Of a stretch of 64,000 nt of DNA, positions 28,160 through 37,100 are shown piece after piece (position 1 is the stretch's first letter; every line of letters begins with the position of its first letter). The notes beneath the pieces are model-generated. The model was not told where the DNA came from, searched no databases, and was given only the letters and a program-made list of their open reading frames with translations. The position numbers and the translations under genes were made by a program. The stretch comes from DASRDR01 sp963812945 [NCBI: uncultured Candidatus Rokubacteria bacterium] (lineage in GTDB: Bacteria; Methylomirabilota; Methylomirabilia; Rokubacteriales): NCBI GenBank assembly GCA_963812945.1, contig CAWEXD010000004.1, forward strand, positions 1 to 64,000, given 5' to 3'.

Positions 28160-30470
28160 CGCGCTCTCGGCGCGCACCGTAGTAGTTCCAGCGGCGGTAC
28201 CGCCGGCTGGCCGTCCGAGCGTCGGCGCCGTTGACCACCACGCCGAGAACCTTCGCGCGCACCTGGAGCAGTCGGTGGATGGCCTCGTGCGCCATCGCCC
28301 GGTCCGACTGTCCGTGGCGCAGCACCAGCACGACGCCGTCCAGGCGCGGCGCCAGGTTCAGCGCATCACTGATCCCCGCGAGTGGCGACGTGTCGAAGAT
28401 CACGTGGACGAACTGCTCGCTGAGCACCTCGAGGGCTTGCCGTAGACGGTGCGACGCCAGGAGCTCGGCGGGATTGTCCGGGAGGCGCCCCGCGGGGATG
28501 ACGTAGAGGTTCGGGATGTCCGTGCCCCGGACCACCTCCGGCAGCTCGGCCGACCCGGCGAGAAACGCGGAGAGGCCGGGGCCGCGCGGCACGTCCAGGA
28601 GGGTGTGGAGCTCCGGGTGTCGCATGTTCGCGTCGATGAGAAGCACGTCGCCCGTCCCGAGCTGGGCCAGGGCGATGGCAAGGTTCGTGGCCAGGGTGGT
28701 CTTGCCCTCCCCGGCGTCCGGCGACGTCACCATCACCGTGCGAGCCGGCCGGTCACCCGCCGCGTAGAGGAAGCTCGTCCGGAAATCCCGGAAGGCCTCG
28801 GCGGACATGGAGTACGAGGCCTCGTGTGCCACCAGGGCGAAGGGCGGTCGCCGCACGGGCCAGAGGAGCCGCCGTCCCTCGGCGCGACGGCGCTCGGGAA
28901 CGAGTCCCAGGCGGGGCACGCCCAGGAGCCGCTCCACCTCGTCGGCGTCGCGGAGTCTCGGATCGAGCCGTTCGGCCACGAACGCCACGCCGACGCCCCC
29001 GAGCAGCCCGAGCAATCCGGCCAGCAGGAGGGTCAGGCTCTTGCGCGGGCGCGAGGGCTGGAGCGGCACCTCGGCGCGATCCACGATCGAGATCGGCGAC
29101 GTCACGAGGTCGCCCGAGATCTGGGTCTCCTTGAGGCGGGTCAGGAGCGACGTGTAGAGCTCTCGGCTCGCGTCGACGTCGCGACGGAGGATGTTGTACT
29201 GCACCAGGTGATCGCCCAGGCGCATGGCCTTGGTGCGCTGGACATCCATCGACTTCTCGATCTGGCGCTCGTTCTGAAGGGCGGCGCGGTAGTCCGCCTC
29301 GACCGCCCGGACCACGCGGCGGATCTCGCTGCGGATCTGCCCGCGGAGCTCCGCGATGTTCTGCTCGAGCCGCCGCATGCGCGGGTATTCCGGGCGGAAG
29401 GTCTGCGCCAGCTCGCGCTGCTGCGCCTCGAGAGTGGCCATCTCGCCCTTCAGCTTGACCACGACCGGGCTCTGGAGGACCGCCGGGACGGAGTCGCCGT
29501 CACCCTGGCGAGCCTCCTCGGCCAGGCTCTCCTTGGCGATCCGCTCGTTCCGCGCCTTCACGAAGGCGTCGGACAGGGTGCTGAGCTCACGCGTGACGAG
29601 GTCCTCGCGCTCGGTAAGCCGGTCCGAGCCCACGAAGTTCAGGCCCTTTTCCCTGACGAAGGCGCTGAGCCGCTCCTCGGCCTTCTCGAGCCGGTCCCGC
29701 GTTTCGTTCATCTGCCGGCCGAGGAACCCGGTCGCGTAGCGGCTGGCGTCGGCCTTGAGCTCGAGCGTCTGCGACACGAACGCCTCGGCCAGAGTGTTCG
29801 CGACGCGGGCGGCCAGTGGCGCGTAGTGGCTCTCGAAGGAGACCTTGACGAGCCGCGAGCTTCGCACAGGCTCGACCGACAGTCGGCCCAGGAACACGCG
29901 GGTGAGCGGCGACTCCTGGGTGAGGTCTCCCAGCGCCTCGGGCGGCTCGGTAGCGGGCGGCGGCATCCAGTCCGCCAAGAGCTTCCGTCCCATCGCGCGG
30001 AGGTGGTCGATCGGCGACCACCCCCCGGCGGCGTCCGTGAAGTCGGGGTGCCGATCGAGAGCCAGGAGCTCGATCACCCGGTTGACGAGCGTCCGGCTCT
30101 GCAGGAGCCGCTGCTGGGTCTGGTAGTAATCGGGCTGGGGGTCGGCGCTCTTGATCACGTCCTCGAACTTGAGGACGCGCGGCTCCTCCTTCTCGATCCG
30201 GAGCGTGACGCTCGCCGTGTAGACCGGCCGGGTCGTGAGCGTCCACGCGCCGATGGCGAGGACGGTCGTCGCGAAGACCAGCACGATGATCCGCTTGCGG
30301 CGCGAGATGGTCTGCCAGAAGCTCCGGAGGCCGGGCCCTTCGGGACTCGCGGCCGGCTCCCAGAGGTCGACGCCCGATGGCTGTCCGGCCGGGGACGGCG
30401 CGAGCCCCCCGCCGTCCCGCGGATGGCGCATGACAGGCAGGTCGGGACGAGGTGGCTGGCCCGCGCTCAT
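28137..30470 (-). CDS. Wzc-like chain-length determinant and tyrosine autokinase
   Basis: A 777-residue protein. A first membrane helix (IIVLVFATTVLAIGAWTL) leads to a Wzz domain, long periplasmic coiled coils, a GNVR region and a second helix (SLTLLLAGLLGLLGGVGVAFV). The C-terminal BY-kinase has Walker A SPDAGEGKTTLATN near residue 585, Walker A' LLIDANMRHPELH and Walker B VIFDTSPLAG. The tail has only three tyrosines (YRRWNYYG), a smaller cluster than in classical Wzc. It controls chain length and couples polymerisation to export. Confidence 0.92.
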   Translation of the reverse strand: MSAGQPPRPDLPVMRHPRDGGGLAPSPAGQPSGVDLWEPAASPEGPGLRSFWQTISRRKRIIVLVFATTVLAIGAWTLTTRPVYTASVTLRIEKEEPRVLKFEDVIKSADPQPDYYQTQQRLLQSRTLVNRVIELLALDRHPDFTDAAGGWSPIDHLRAMGRKLLADWMPPPATEPPEALGDLTQESPLTRVFLGRLSVEPVRSSRLVKVSFESHYAPLAARVANTLAEAFVSQTLELKADASRYATGFLGRQMNETRDRLEKAEERLSAFVREKGLNFVGSDRLTEREDLVTRELSTLSDAFVKARNERIAKESLAEEARQGDGDSVPAVLQSPVVVKLKGEMATLEAQQRELAQTFRPEYPRMRRLEQNIAELRGQIRSEIRRVVRAVEADYRAALQNERQIEKSMDVQRTKAMRLGDHLVQYNILRRDVDASRELYTSLLTRLKETQISGDLVTSPISIVDRAEVPLQPSRPRKSLTLLLAGLLGLLGGVGVAFVAERLDPRLRDADEVERLLGVPRLGLVPERRRAEGRRLLWPVRRPPFALVAHEASYSMSAEAFRDFRTSFLYAAGDRPARTVMVTSPDAGEGKTTLATNLAIALAQLGTGDVLLIDANMRHPELHTLLDVPRGPGLSAFLAGSAELPEVVRGTDIPNLYVIPAGRLPDNPAELLASHRLRQALEVLSEQFVHVIFDTSPLAGISDALNLAPRLDGVVLVLRHGQSDRAMAHEAIHRLLQVRAKVLGVVVNGADARTASRRYRRWNYYGARRERDDDADDV

Positions 30471-30473
30471 CGA

Positions 30474-30530
30474 CCCTGGCTCCGCCGGGGGCTGTGGCTC
30501 CGCCGGGAGCCCTGGCTCCGCCGGGCGTGC
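30474..30530. repeat. Three 18-bp tandem repeats before the Wzc-like start
   Basis: The core TGGCTCCGCCGGG occurs at 30477, 30495 and 30513, exactly 18 bp apart, in the gap between the export lipoprotein stop and the Wzc-like start. On the coding (minus) strand each copy contains CGGAG, a weak Shine-Dalgarno-like sequence, and the last copy lies just before the ATG at 30470. Confidence 0.8.
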
Positions 30531-30552
30531 GGAAGGGGACGGCGGCCTTCCT

Positions 30553-31755
30553 TCACAGCCCGACTCCTATGCCGAACATCCCCCGGAACAGGTCGTACAC
30601 ACCCCAGAAGACCGCCTTGATAGCGGACTTGCCGACGATGACCACGTCGTTCTTCTGGAGCACGGGCGAGCCCTTTCCCGCCTCGAACTCGTTGAGGTCG
30701 AGCTCCGTGATCGAGATCTGGCCGTCGGGATTGGTCCGGTAGAGGCGCACGTCGGCCAGCGCCGCCACGTGGGTCGCGCCGCCGGCCGCCAGGATGGCCT
30801 GGTGCACCGTGGTGTTGACCTTGAGCGGCATGGAGCCGGGGCGGGCCACCGATCCTCCGACGTAGATGGAGCCGGCGCGCGGGACGTGGATGACATCGCC
30901 CGCTTCGAGCTGGACGTTCAGCTCATCGGCCCCCTTGGCCATCGCGTCGAGGCTGATGGCCGTCATGACCTCCTCGGTGGCGCCGGATTCGCTCGCTGGC
31001 GGCGGCCCCGCGGGCGGTGGTGCCGTGGGTGGCGACCCCGCTGGCGGTGGCCCCGCTGACGGTGGCGACCCTGCGGGTGGCGTGGCGCCGGCCTGGGCAC
31101 GGGCGACGGACCCCGCCGGGACACGCCGGAAGAGGTAGACGATGTGGTCGGCGTCCTCGGCCAGGCCCTCGGCCATCGCCAGTGCATCGGCGAGGCGCAG
31201 GCGCCCGGACAGCTCGAAGACCCCGCCCTTGCGGACGGCCCCGATGACGGAGATCCGCTGGCTCTTTCGCTCGTGGACGAAGACGGTCACGTGGGGGTCG
31301 TGCATGAACCGCTGCCCGAGTCGCTCCCGGAGGTCGGCTTCCAGCTCGCCGGGACTCTTCCCGGTCACTGGGATCTGCCCGAGCAGGGGCAAGACGATGA
31401 TCCCCGGCCGGGAGACCCGTACCTTCAGGTTCGAGAGCTCGGGGACCTCGAACACGACCACTTCGATGAGGTCACCCGGTCCCAGCGGCAGGTCACTCGG
31501 AGCCGCGGGCGGCGAAGCCCGCTGAAACAGCTGGGTGTTCAGCGCGGCGGTCGACCCGCGCTGTTCTTGACCGGCCGCGGGCGGAACCGTCCCCGCCCCG
31601 CCGGGCGGACGGCTCGGCACACTCGAATCGGAGACGGGAGGTCCCGGGATCGGAGACTGGGGGGTTTGTGCGCAGGCCGACGTCAAGATGGCGACCCCGA
31701 CTAGCGTCGCGAGGAGATATGCCACTAATGAGTACGCTTTCTGGGACTCGTCCAC
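30553..31755 (-). CDS. Wza-like polysaccharide export outer-membrane lipoprotein
   Basis: 400 residues from the GTG at 31755. A lipoprotein signal (VAYLLATLVGVAILTSAC, lipobox Cys near residue 25) is followed by a low-complexity linker and a Poly_export domain (LGPGDLIEVVVFEVPELS). Two SLBB-type domains follow (ISVIGAVRKGGVFEL and IYVGGSVARPGSMPL), separated by a Pro/Gly/Ser-rich spacer. It forms the outer-membrane exit channel. A longer TTG start at 31821 lies upstream of the predicted transcription start and is rejected. It is the first gene of the locus. Confidence 0.9.
   Translation of the reverse strand: MDESQKAYSLVAYLLATLVGVAILTSACAQTPQSPIPGPPVSDSSVPSRPPGGAGTVPPAAGQEQRGSTAALNTQLFQRASPPAAPSDLPLGPGDLIEVVVFEVPELSNLKVRVSRPGIIVLPLLGQIPVTGKSPGELEADLRERLGQRFMHDPHVTVFVHERKSQRISVIGAVRKGGVFELSGRLRLADALAMAEGLAEDADHIVYLFRRVPAGSVARAQAGATPPAGSPPSAGPPPAGSPPTAPPPAGPPPASESGATEEVMTAISLDAMAKGADELNVQLEAGDVIHVPRAGSIYVGGSVARPGSMPLKVNTTVHQAILAAGGATHVAALADVRLYRTNPDGQISITELDLNEFEAGKGSPVLQKNDVVIVGKSAIKAVFWGVYDLFRGMFGIGVGL
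30990..31085. repeat. Repetitive Pro/Gly/Ser linker in the export lipoprotein gene
   Basis: The coding sequence for the spacer between the two SLBB-type domains consists of imperfect repeats encoding PPAGSPPSAG-like units. The DNA repeats the GGTGGCGACCCCGC-like unit several times. Such tracts can change length by slippage. Confidence 0.6.
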
Positions 31756-31816
31756 TCGGTTCCGCGCACCGCCGCCGGTCGGTGATGCGGGACCGAGTGT
31801 CACCAACAGAACGCCG

Positions 31817-31832
31817 AGCAACCGACGTGCCA
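31817..31832 (-). promoter_or_regulatory. Consensus-matching sigma-54 (-24/-12) promoter of the polysaccharide operon
   Basis: The minus strand reads TGGCACGTCGGTTGCT, matching the RpoN consensus TGGCACG-N4-TTGCW at every fixed position. GG lies at 31831-31830 and GC at 31819-31818, with 10 nt between. Transcription should start near 31806, giving a leader of about 50 nt to the export lipoprotein start at 31755. Expression would then need an AAA+ enhancer-binding protein. Confidence 0.85.
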
Positions 31833-31919
31833 GACACGGATCCGCAGTGTGATCGTCGCAGTCGCGAGAATCGCGGGAGCTCGGCGCTCGTGCCCGAGCG
31901 CGGTGGAAGTCTCCGTGGG

Positions 31920-31981
31920 TCAGTGTCGCGTGGGCCGCCCGGAACCGCGCTCATGGCGGCCGGCGGGCGCCGCGACACTGA
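31920..31981. promoter_or_regulatory. Candidate enhancer: 11-bp inverted repeat upstream of the sigma-54 promoter
   Basis: TCAGTGTCGCG (31920-31930) is repeated exactly in inverted orientation as CGCGACACTGA (31971-31981). The arm centres are 51 bp apart, close to five helical turns, and lie about 95 and 145 bp upstream of the -24 element. This is the usual place for activator binding sites. The core GTGTCGCG occurs once more at 32165-32172. Binding protein unknown. Confidence 0.6.
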
Positions 31982-32023
31982 GGCGAATCTCCCCATCGCG
32001 CGCGGGCCATCGCAAGTGTGCGA

Positions 32024-32054
32024 CGTCGCCGTAGCGACGCTGCTGTAAGACTTA
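32024..32054. other. Two further dyads in the upstream region
   Basis: CGTCGC-CGTA-GCGACG (32024-32039) and TGTAAG-A-CTTACA (32042-32054) are perfect small palindromes lying side by side about 200 bp upstream of the polysaccharide promoter. Either could bind a dimeric regulator. The rest of the gap between 31833 and 32355 holds no gene I can support. Confidence 0.45.
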
Positions 32055-32131
32055 CAATGTAAGCGGGTCGGCGAAACGGTCGGGAGTTCGCAAAGAAGAC
32101 GTGGCTGCAGTCACGCGGGCGCGACGCCGTG

Positions 32132-32167
32132 TGCTCAAAAAGCCACGCGCGGCCAAATCCGCGCGTG
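32132..32167 (-). terminator. Intrinsic terminator reading toward the polysaccharide operon
   Basis: On the minus strand the perfect 9-bp stem CACGCGCGG / CCGCGCGTG with a 6-nt loop is followed two bases later by TTTTT. It lies about 300 bp upstream of the sigma-54 promoter. It would stop transcription entering the polysaccharide operon from the antisense side of the deacylase gene. Confidence 0.65.
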
Positions 32168-32355
32168 TCGCGAAAACATCCAGGCCGTCGGCCTCTTGAC
32201 AGCATTCCTTCGGGCAATCTTCCATATCGCATGACTGGAGACACGCCCGCGCGCGCGGTGCCGGCGGCGACGCGCGGTGCCGGCGGCGGCGCCCGGTGCC
32301 CTTGACGGTGCGCCCGACGCCGACGGAGGATGGGCGGCGAGGAGGAAGCAGGGGG

Positions 32356-34062
32356 ATGGCGTACGACCTCGTCGTCAAGAACGGCATGGTGGTCGACGGA
32401 TCCGGCTTACCCCGGTACCGCGCGGACGTGGGGGTCCGCCACGGTCGCATCGTGACGATCGGCCGCATCCGCGAGCGCGCCCGGGAGGAGATCGACGCCG
32501 ACGGCCAGGTGGTCGCGCCCGGGTTCGTGGACGGGCACACTCACATGGACGCGCAGATCTTCTGGGACCCCCTCGGCACGTCGTCGTGCTGGCACGGCAT
32601 CACCACCGTCGTCATGGGCAACTGCGGCTTCACCCTCGCGCCCTGCGCGGCAGCCGACAAGGACCTCGTCGTCCGGAACCTCCAGCGCGCCGAGGACATC
32701 CCGGCCGAGGCGATGGCGGCCGGGATCGACTGGCGGTGGACAACGTTCCCGGAGTACCTCGACTGCCTGAAGTCCCTGCCCAAGGGGATCAACTACGCCG
32801 GCTACATCGGCCACTCGGCGCTGCGTACGTACGTGATGGGCGAGCGGGCGTTCGAGGAGCCGGCCGGCGAGGACGACCTCCGGGCCATGGAGCGGGAGCT
32901 CCGCGACGCGATCCGCGCGGGCGCCATCGGCTTCACCACCTCACGGTCGCCGTCTCACGAGACGCCCGACGGTCACCCGGTGGCCAGCCGTCTCGCCACC
33001 TGGGACGAGGTCCGACGGCTCGTCGGCGCCATGGGCGAGATGAACGCGGGCATCTTCGAGCTCGCGGGCGAGGGGGTGGACCGCACCGCCGGGGATCCGG
33101 GCCTGCGCGACTATCATGTGCGGCTGCGCGACCTAGCCGTCGAGAGCGGCCGTCCGATCACCTTCGGCGTCTTCAGCCGGCGCGAGGTGCCCGGCGTCTG
33201 GCGCGCGTACCTGGCGCTCCTCGACGAGACGGCGGCCGCCGGCGGGCGGATGTTCGGGCAGACGCACAGCCGGTCGCTGAGCGCGCTCCTCTCGTTCAAG
33301 ACCCAGCTGCCCTTCGACGTCCTGCCGGTCTGGAAGGATCTCCGCGCGCTCCCGCTCGCCCAGCAGCGTCAGGCGCTCCGCGATCCGGGGCTGCGTCGCC
33401 GCCTGGTCGAGGCCGCCGACGAGCCGTCGGGCCGCCGCGCGCTCGGCACCGAGGCGCGGGACGCCGACTACGACTGGATCCTCGTGTTCGACACGGTGGA
33501 GGGCCCGCACCGCACCGTGGCCGCGGTCGCGCGCGAGCGCGGCCAGCACCCGGCCGCGACGATGATCGACCTCGCGCTCGCCAGGGACCTCGACCTCTTC
33601 TTCCTCCAGCCGGTCGCCAACGAGGACCAGGACTTCGCCCTGGAGCTGATGCGGCATCCTCGCACCGTCACGACGTTCTCGGACTCGGGCGCTCACGTCT
33701 CCCAGCTGATGGACTCTTCGCTCCAGACGCACGTGCTGAGCCACTGGGTGCGCGCCAAGGGGGCGTTCACGCTGGAGCAGGCCGTGCGCATGGTGACCTT
33801 CGTGCCGGCCACGCTGTGGGGTTTCGCCGATCGTGGGCTCATCCGCGAGGGCCTGGCGGCCGACCTCGTCGTCTTCGACCCCGGCACGATCGCCGCCGAG
33901 ATGCCGGAGGTGGTGGACGACCTGCCCGCCGGCGCGCGCCGCCTGATCCAGCGGGCTCGGGGCGTCGCCGCCACGGTCGTGAACGGCGAGGTCCTGCTCC
34001 GCGACGGCAAGCACACCGGCGCGCTCCCCGGCCGCCTCTTGCGCGGTCCCCTCGCCCGATAG
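32356..34062 (+). CDS. N-acyl-D-amino-acid deacylase family amidohydrolase
   Basis: A 568-residue amidohydrolase. The ATG at 32356 follows GGAGGAAGCAGGGGG. It has the metal-binding GFVDGHTHMDAQ, then TTVVMGNCGF, a later His in the TFGVFSRREV and GQTHSR region, and the Asp metal ligand in TFSDSGAH; the C-terminal strand ends GVAATVVNGEVLLRDGKHTGALPGRLLR. The family hydrolyses N-acyl-D-amino acids or related amides in the cytoplasm using zinc. It stands alone. A possible TTGACA box (32196) has no good partner. Confidence 0.88.
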   Translation: MAYDLVVKNGMVVDGSGLPRYRADVGVRHGRIVTIGRIRERAREEIDADGQVVAPGFVDGHTHMDAQIFWDPLGTSSCWHGITTVVMGNCGFTLAPCAAADKDLVVRNLQRAEDIPAEAMAAGIDWRWTTFPEYLDCLKSLPKGINYAGYIGHSALRTYVMGERAFEEPAGEDDLRAMERELRDAIRAGAIGFTTSRSPSHETPDGHPVASRLATWDEVRRLVGAMGEMNAGIFELAGEGVDRTAGDPGLRDYHVRLRDLAVESGRPITFGVFSRREVPGVWRAYLALLDETAAAGGRMFGQTHSRSLSALLSFKTQLPFDVLPVWKDLRALPLAQQRQALRDPGLRRRLVEAADEPSGRRALGTEARDADYDWILVFDTVEGPHRTVAAVARERGQHPAATMIDLALARDLDLFFLQPVANEDQDFALELMRHPRTVTTFSDSGAHVSQLMDSSLQTHVLSHWVRAKGAFTLEQAVRMVTFVPATLWGFADRGLIREGLAADLVVFDPGTIAAEMPEVVDDLPAGARRLIQRARGVAATVVNGEVLLRDGKHTGALPGRLLRGPLAR

Positions 34063-34125
34063 CCCCGAGCCCGCAAGCCTGCCGGCCGGGACTGGCTCGG
34101 TCGGGCCCTCGCCGGGCGGGTGGCG

Positions 34126-37100
34126 CTAGGCCGATCCGGCTCGCGCGTAAACCTCGCGGACGTCCGGGACCGCGGCCAGCGTCGCGCGGAGCGCCGGATC
34201 CTGCAGGCCGGCCGTGATGCGCTCGAGCACCGTGCGGGCCGCTCGGTACGCGTCGCCGGCCTGCTCGGGGCGCCGCCGCGCGTCCCAGAGCCTCGCCCGC
34301 GCGAGCTGCGTCTTCCAGACCTGCGCCGGATTGCCGATGGCGACGGCGGCGGCGAGGGCCTGCCGGAGGGCCGTGTCCGCGTCCTCGACCTCCCGCAGCG
34401 CGAGCGCGATCTCGCCCCGGAGGCGCCACGCCTTGACGAGGTTCTTCCGTGACCGGGTGCTCGTCGCGAGGTCGAGGCCCCGGTCGGCGAACTCCCTCGC
34501 CCGTGCCGGCTCACCGCGGGCCAGCCACAGCCGGCCGAGACTGTCGAACAGGCGCATGGAATATCGCCAGCGCATCCAGGGGCTCCCCGCGGAGCGCTCC
34601 CAGAGACGATGGGCGCCGTCCAACAGCTCCTGCGCCTGCCCGAGGTCACCTTTGGCCAGATAGACGCTGGCGAGCGTGAGCTCGGCATTCCGGAGGCTCG
34701 TGTCGAGGCGCCCCCGGTTCACCATCTCGGCGCTTCGGCGGGTGAGCTCGACGGCGCGATCGAGGTCTCCGAGCTCGAGATGCAGCCAGCCGAGGCAGTT
34801 GAGCAGCCGGCTGTGGTGGATCGCTTCGTCGCCGACCCGCTCGGCGAGGGTGACCCCCTCGCGGAACAGCGCGAGCGCGCCCTCGTAGTCGCCCTGGCCG
34901 CTCAGGGTCAACCCGTGAAAGAACAAGCCGAAGAGCAGGGGCACGAGCAGGTTGCGCTCGCGAGCGAGCTGAAGGCCCTCCGCCTGGAGCTGCGCGGCGC
35001 TGCCGTATTCCCCCTCCCAGTTCTCGAGGAGCCCGGCGAACGAGAGGGAGAGCGACAGGTATGCTGTCATCGGGCTCGCTCGGCTGGCCGCCAGGGCCTG
35101 ATCGATCGCCTCGCGGGCCTCCGCCAGCGCCCCGGTTCCGGCCCGGACGTAACCGATGGTGAAGTACGCGCGCGCCACGGTGTCGCCGCCGTCCGGGCCC
35201 GCCACCGCGATCGCCTCACGAGCGTGCGTCACGGCCCCGTCGAGATCGCGTGCCCACATCGCCGCCCAGCCGATCGCGGACAGCGCCTTGGCTTCGCGCC
35301 GCCGATCGCCGAGATGACGCGCCAGCGCCGCCACCTGCTCGGACTCGGCCCGCGCGAGCTCGAACTCGCTCACGACGAAGTGGAGCGTCGACTTCGCCCG
35401 GTGAATCTCGATGACCGTCCTTGCGTCCGCCGACCCGCCCGTGTGCCCGGCCGCCTCGAGCGCCTGATTGTAGAGGGCGAGCGCCTCGCGAATCGCGAAG
35501 GCCTGCGCGGCCTTCTTCGCGGCCATCAGGAAGTAGTCGAGCGCCTTCGGCCAGTCCTCGGCCTTCGAGAAGTGGCGCGCGAGGACCTCGCAGTGCTCCA
35601 CGAGCCGCTCGGTGTGGAGCGTCTCGAGGGCGAGACCGACGGCCCGGTGGAGGTCCGTCCGCCGGTCTGGCCGGAGCGCCTCGTAGGCCACCTCCTGCGT
35701 CAGAGCATGCTTGAACGTGTACGCCAGCTCCGGAAAGACCGTCTTCTCGCGAATCAGGTCGACGGCCCGGAGATCGCGGAGGGCTTGCTCGCTCGCCGCC
35801 GGGGAGCCCGCGAGCCGATCGACGACCCGTCGCGGGAACTCCCGGCCGACGACCGCCGCCACGTCGAGCACCTCGCGGGCATCCGCGCTCAGTCGCTCGA
35901 TGCGTGTCCGGATCACGTCCTCGACCGTATCGGGGAGGAGGAGATCGTCGAGATTCGCCGCCAGGAGCACCCCGGCGCCCTCTCGTCGGATCGCGCCGGT
36001 CTCCTGACACGAGCGGAGGAGCTCCTCCAGGAAGAAGGGGTTGCCCTCGGCGCGGCGCAGGAGCAGCGTCTCGAGCGCCGGCGGGAGCGCGTCCACCGAC
36101 AGGAGTCCACTGGCCATCGCCAGACTCTCGGGCGGCGAGAGGGCGGTGAGGCCGAGCCGGGCGTGGAACGCGTGGTTGGCTACCGGGGACGTGTACCCGG
36201 GTCGGCTGGTCTCGATCATGAGGATCCGGTGCGCCGTGAGACCGTCGGCCAGGCACGCGACGAATTCCTCCGTCGCCTGGTCCGCCCAGTGGAGATCCTC
36301 CCACACGACGATCAGCGGTCGATCCTCCGCGATCCGCGCGAAGACGCGGCGCATCCCGCGGAAGATCCCGTCCCGCCGCAGCTGCGGGCTCAGCTGCAGG
36401 ACGCCCGGGTCACCGGGATCCACGGACAGGAGGTATCGCAGGAACGGCAGCACCGGCCGCAAGTCCTCGCCCAGGGGAAGGACGGCGTGCTCGATCTTCT
36501 CGACGATCGCCGCTTCCGGGTCTCCGTCGTCGACCAGGAAGGCCCGCCGCACGAGGTCGATCAGGGGGTGGAAGGCCATGGTCCGGCCGAAGGCGATCGA
36601 CTGGCCCTCCATCCACGCCGCGCCCTCGCCGACCTGGCGGCGGAGCTCCCGGAGCAAGCGGGACTTCCCGATGCCCGGCTCCCCCACGACGGACACCATC
36701 TGTCCCTGACCTGCCTCGGCGTGACGGAGCCGCTCCCGGAGTAGCCCGAGCTCGGCCTCGCGGCCGACGAACTCCGTGGCCGGTCCGCGGTCGCGGCCGG
36801 CGGCCCCGACCAGCCGGTAGATCGGCCCCGCACTCGGTGAGACGTCCGCCGCCAGCTCGAAGCAGCGGGTGAGGAACGGCGCCGCCGCCGCGCTCACCAT
36901 GACCGTGCCCGGCCCCGCGTGGCCGCCCAGCGTCTCCAGCGCGGCGAGCGGGGCTCGCTTCGCGTCCGAATCGACGGTGCGGCCTCCCCCGTGGCGGCCG
37001 ACGAGGACGCGTGCCGTGTGGATCGCAACGCCGACCGTCGGCGCTCCGGGGTCCTCGTCGTGCGCGCGGGCGGCCACCTTCTGGATCGCCATCGCGGCCG

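Noticed and set aside
31756-31821. TTG start for the export lipoprotein
   Set aside because: It lies upstream of the transcription start predicted from the sigma-54 promoter and would put 22 extra residues before the signal peptide.
32196-32225. TTGACA box as a sigma-70 promoter for the deacylase
   Set aside because: No TATAAT-like hexamer at 16-18 bp; the best candidate is 19-21 bp away and poor.
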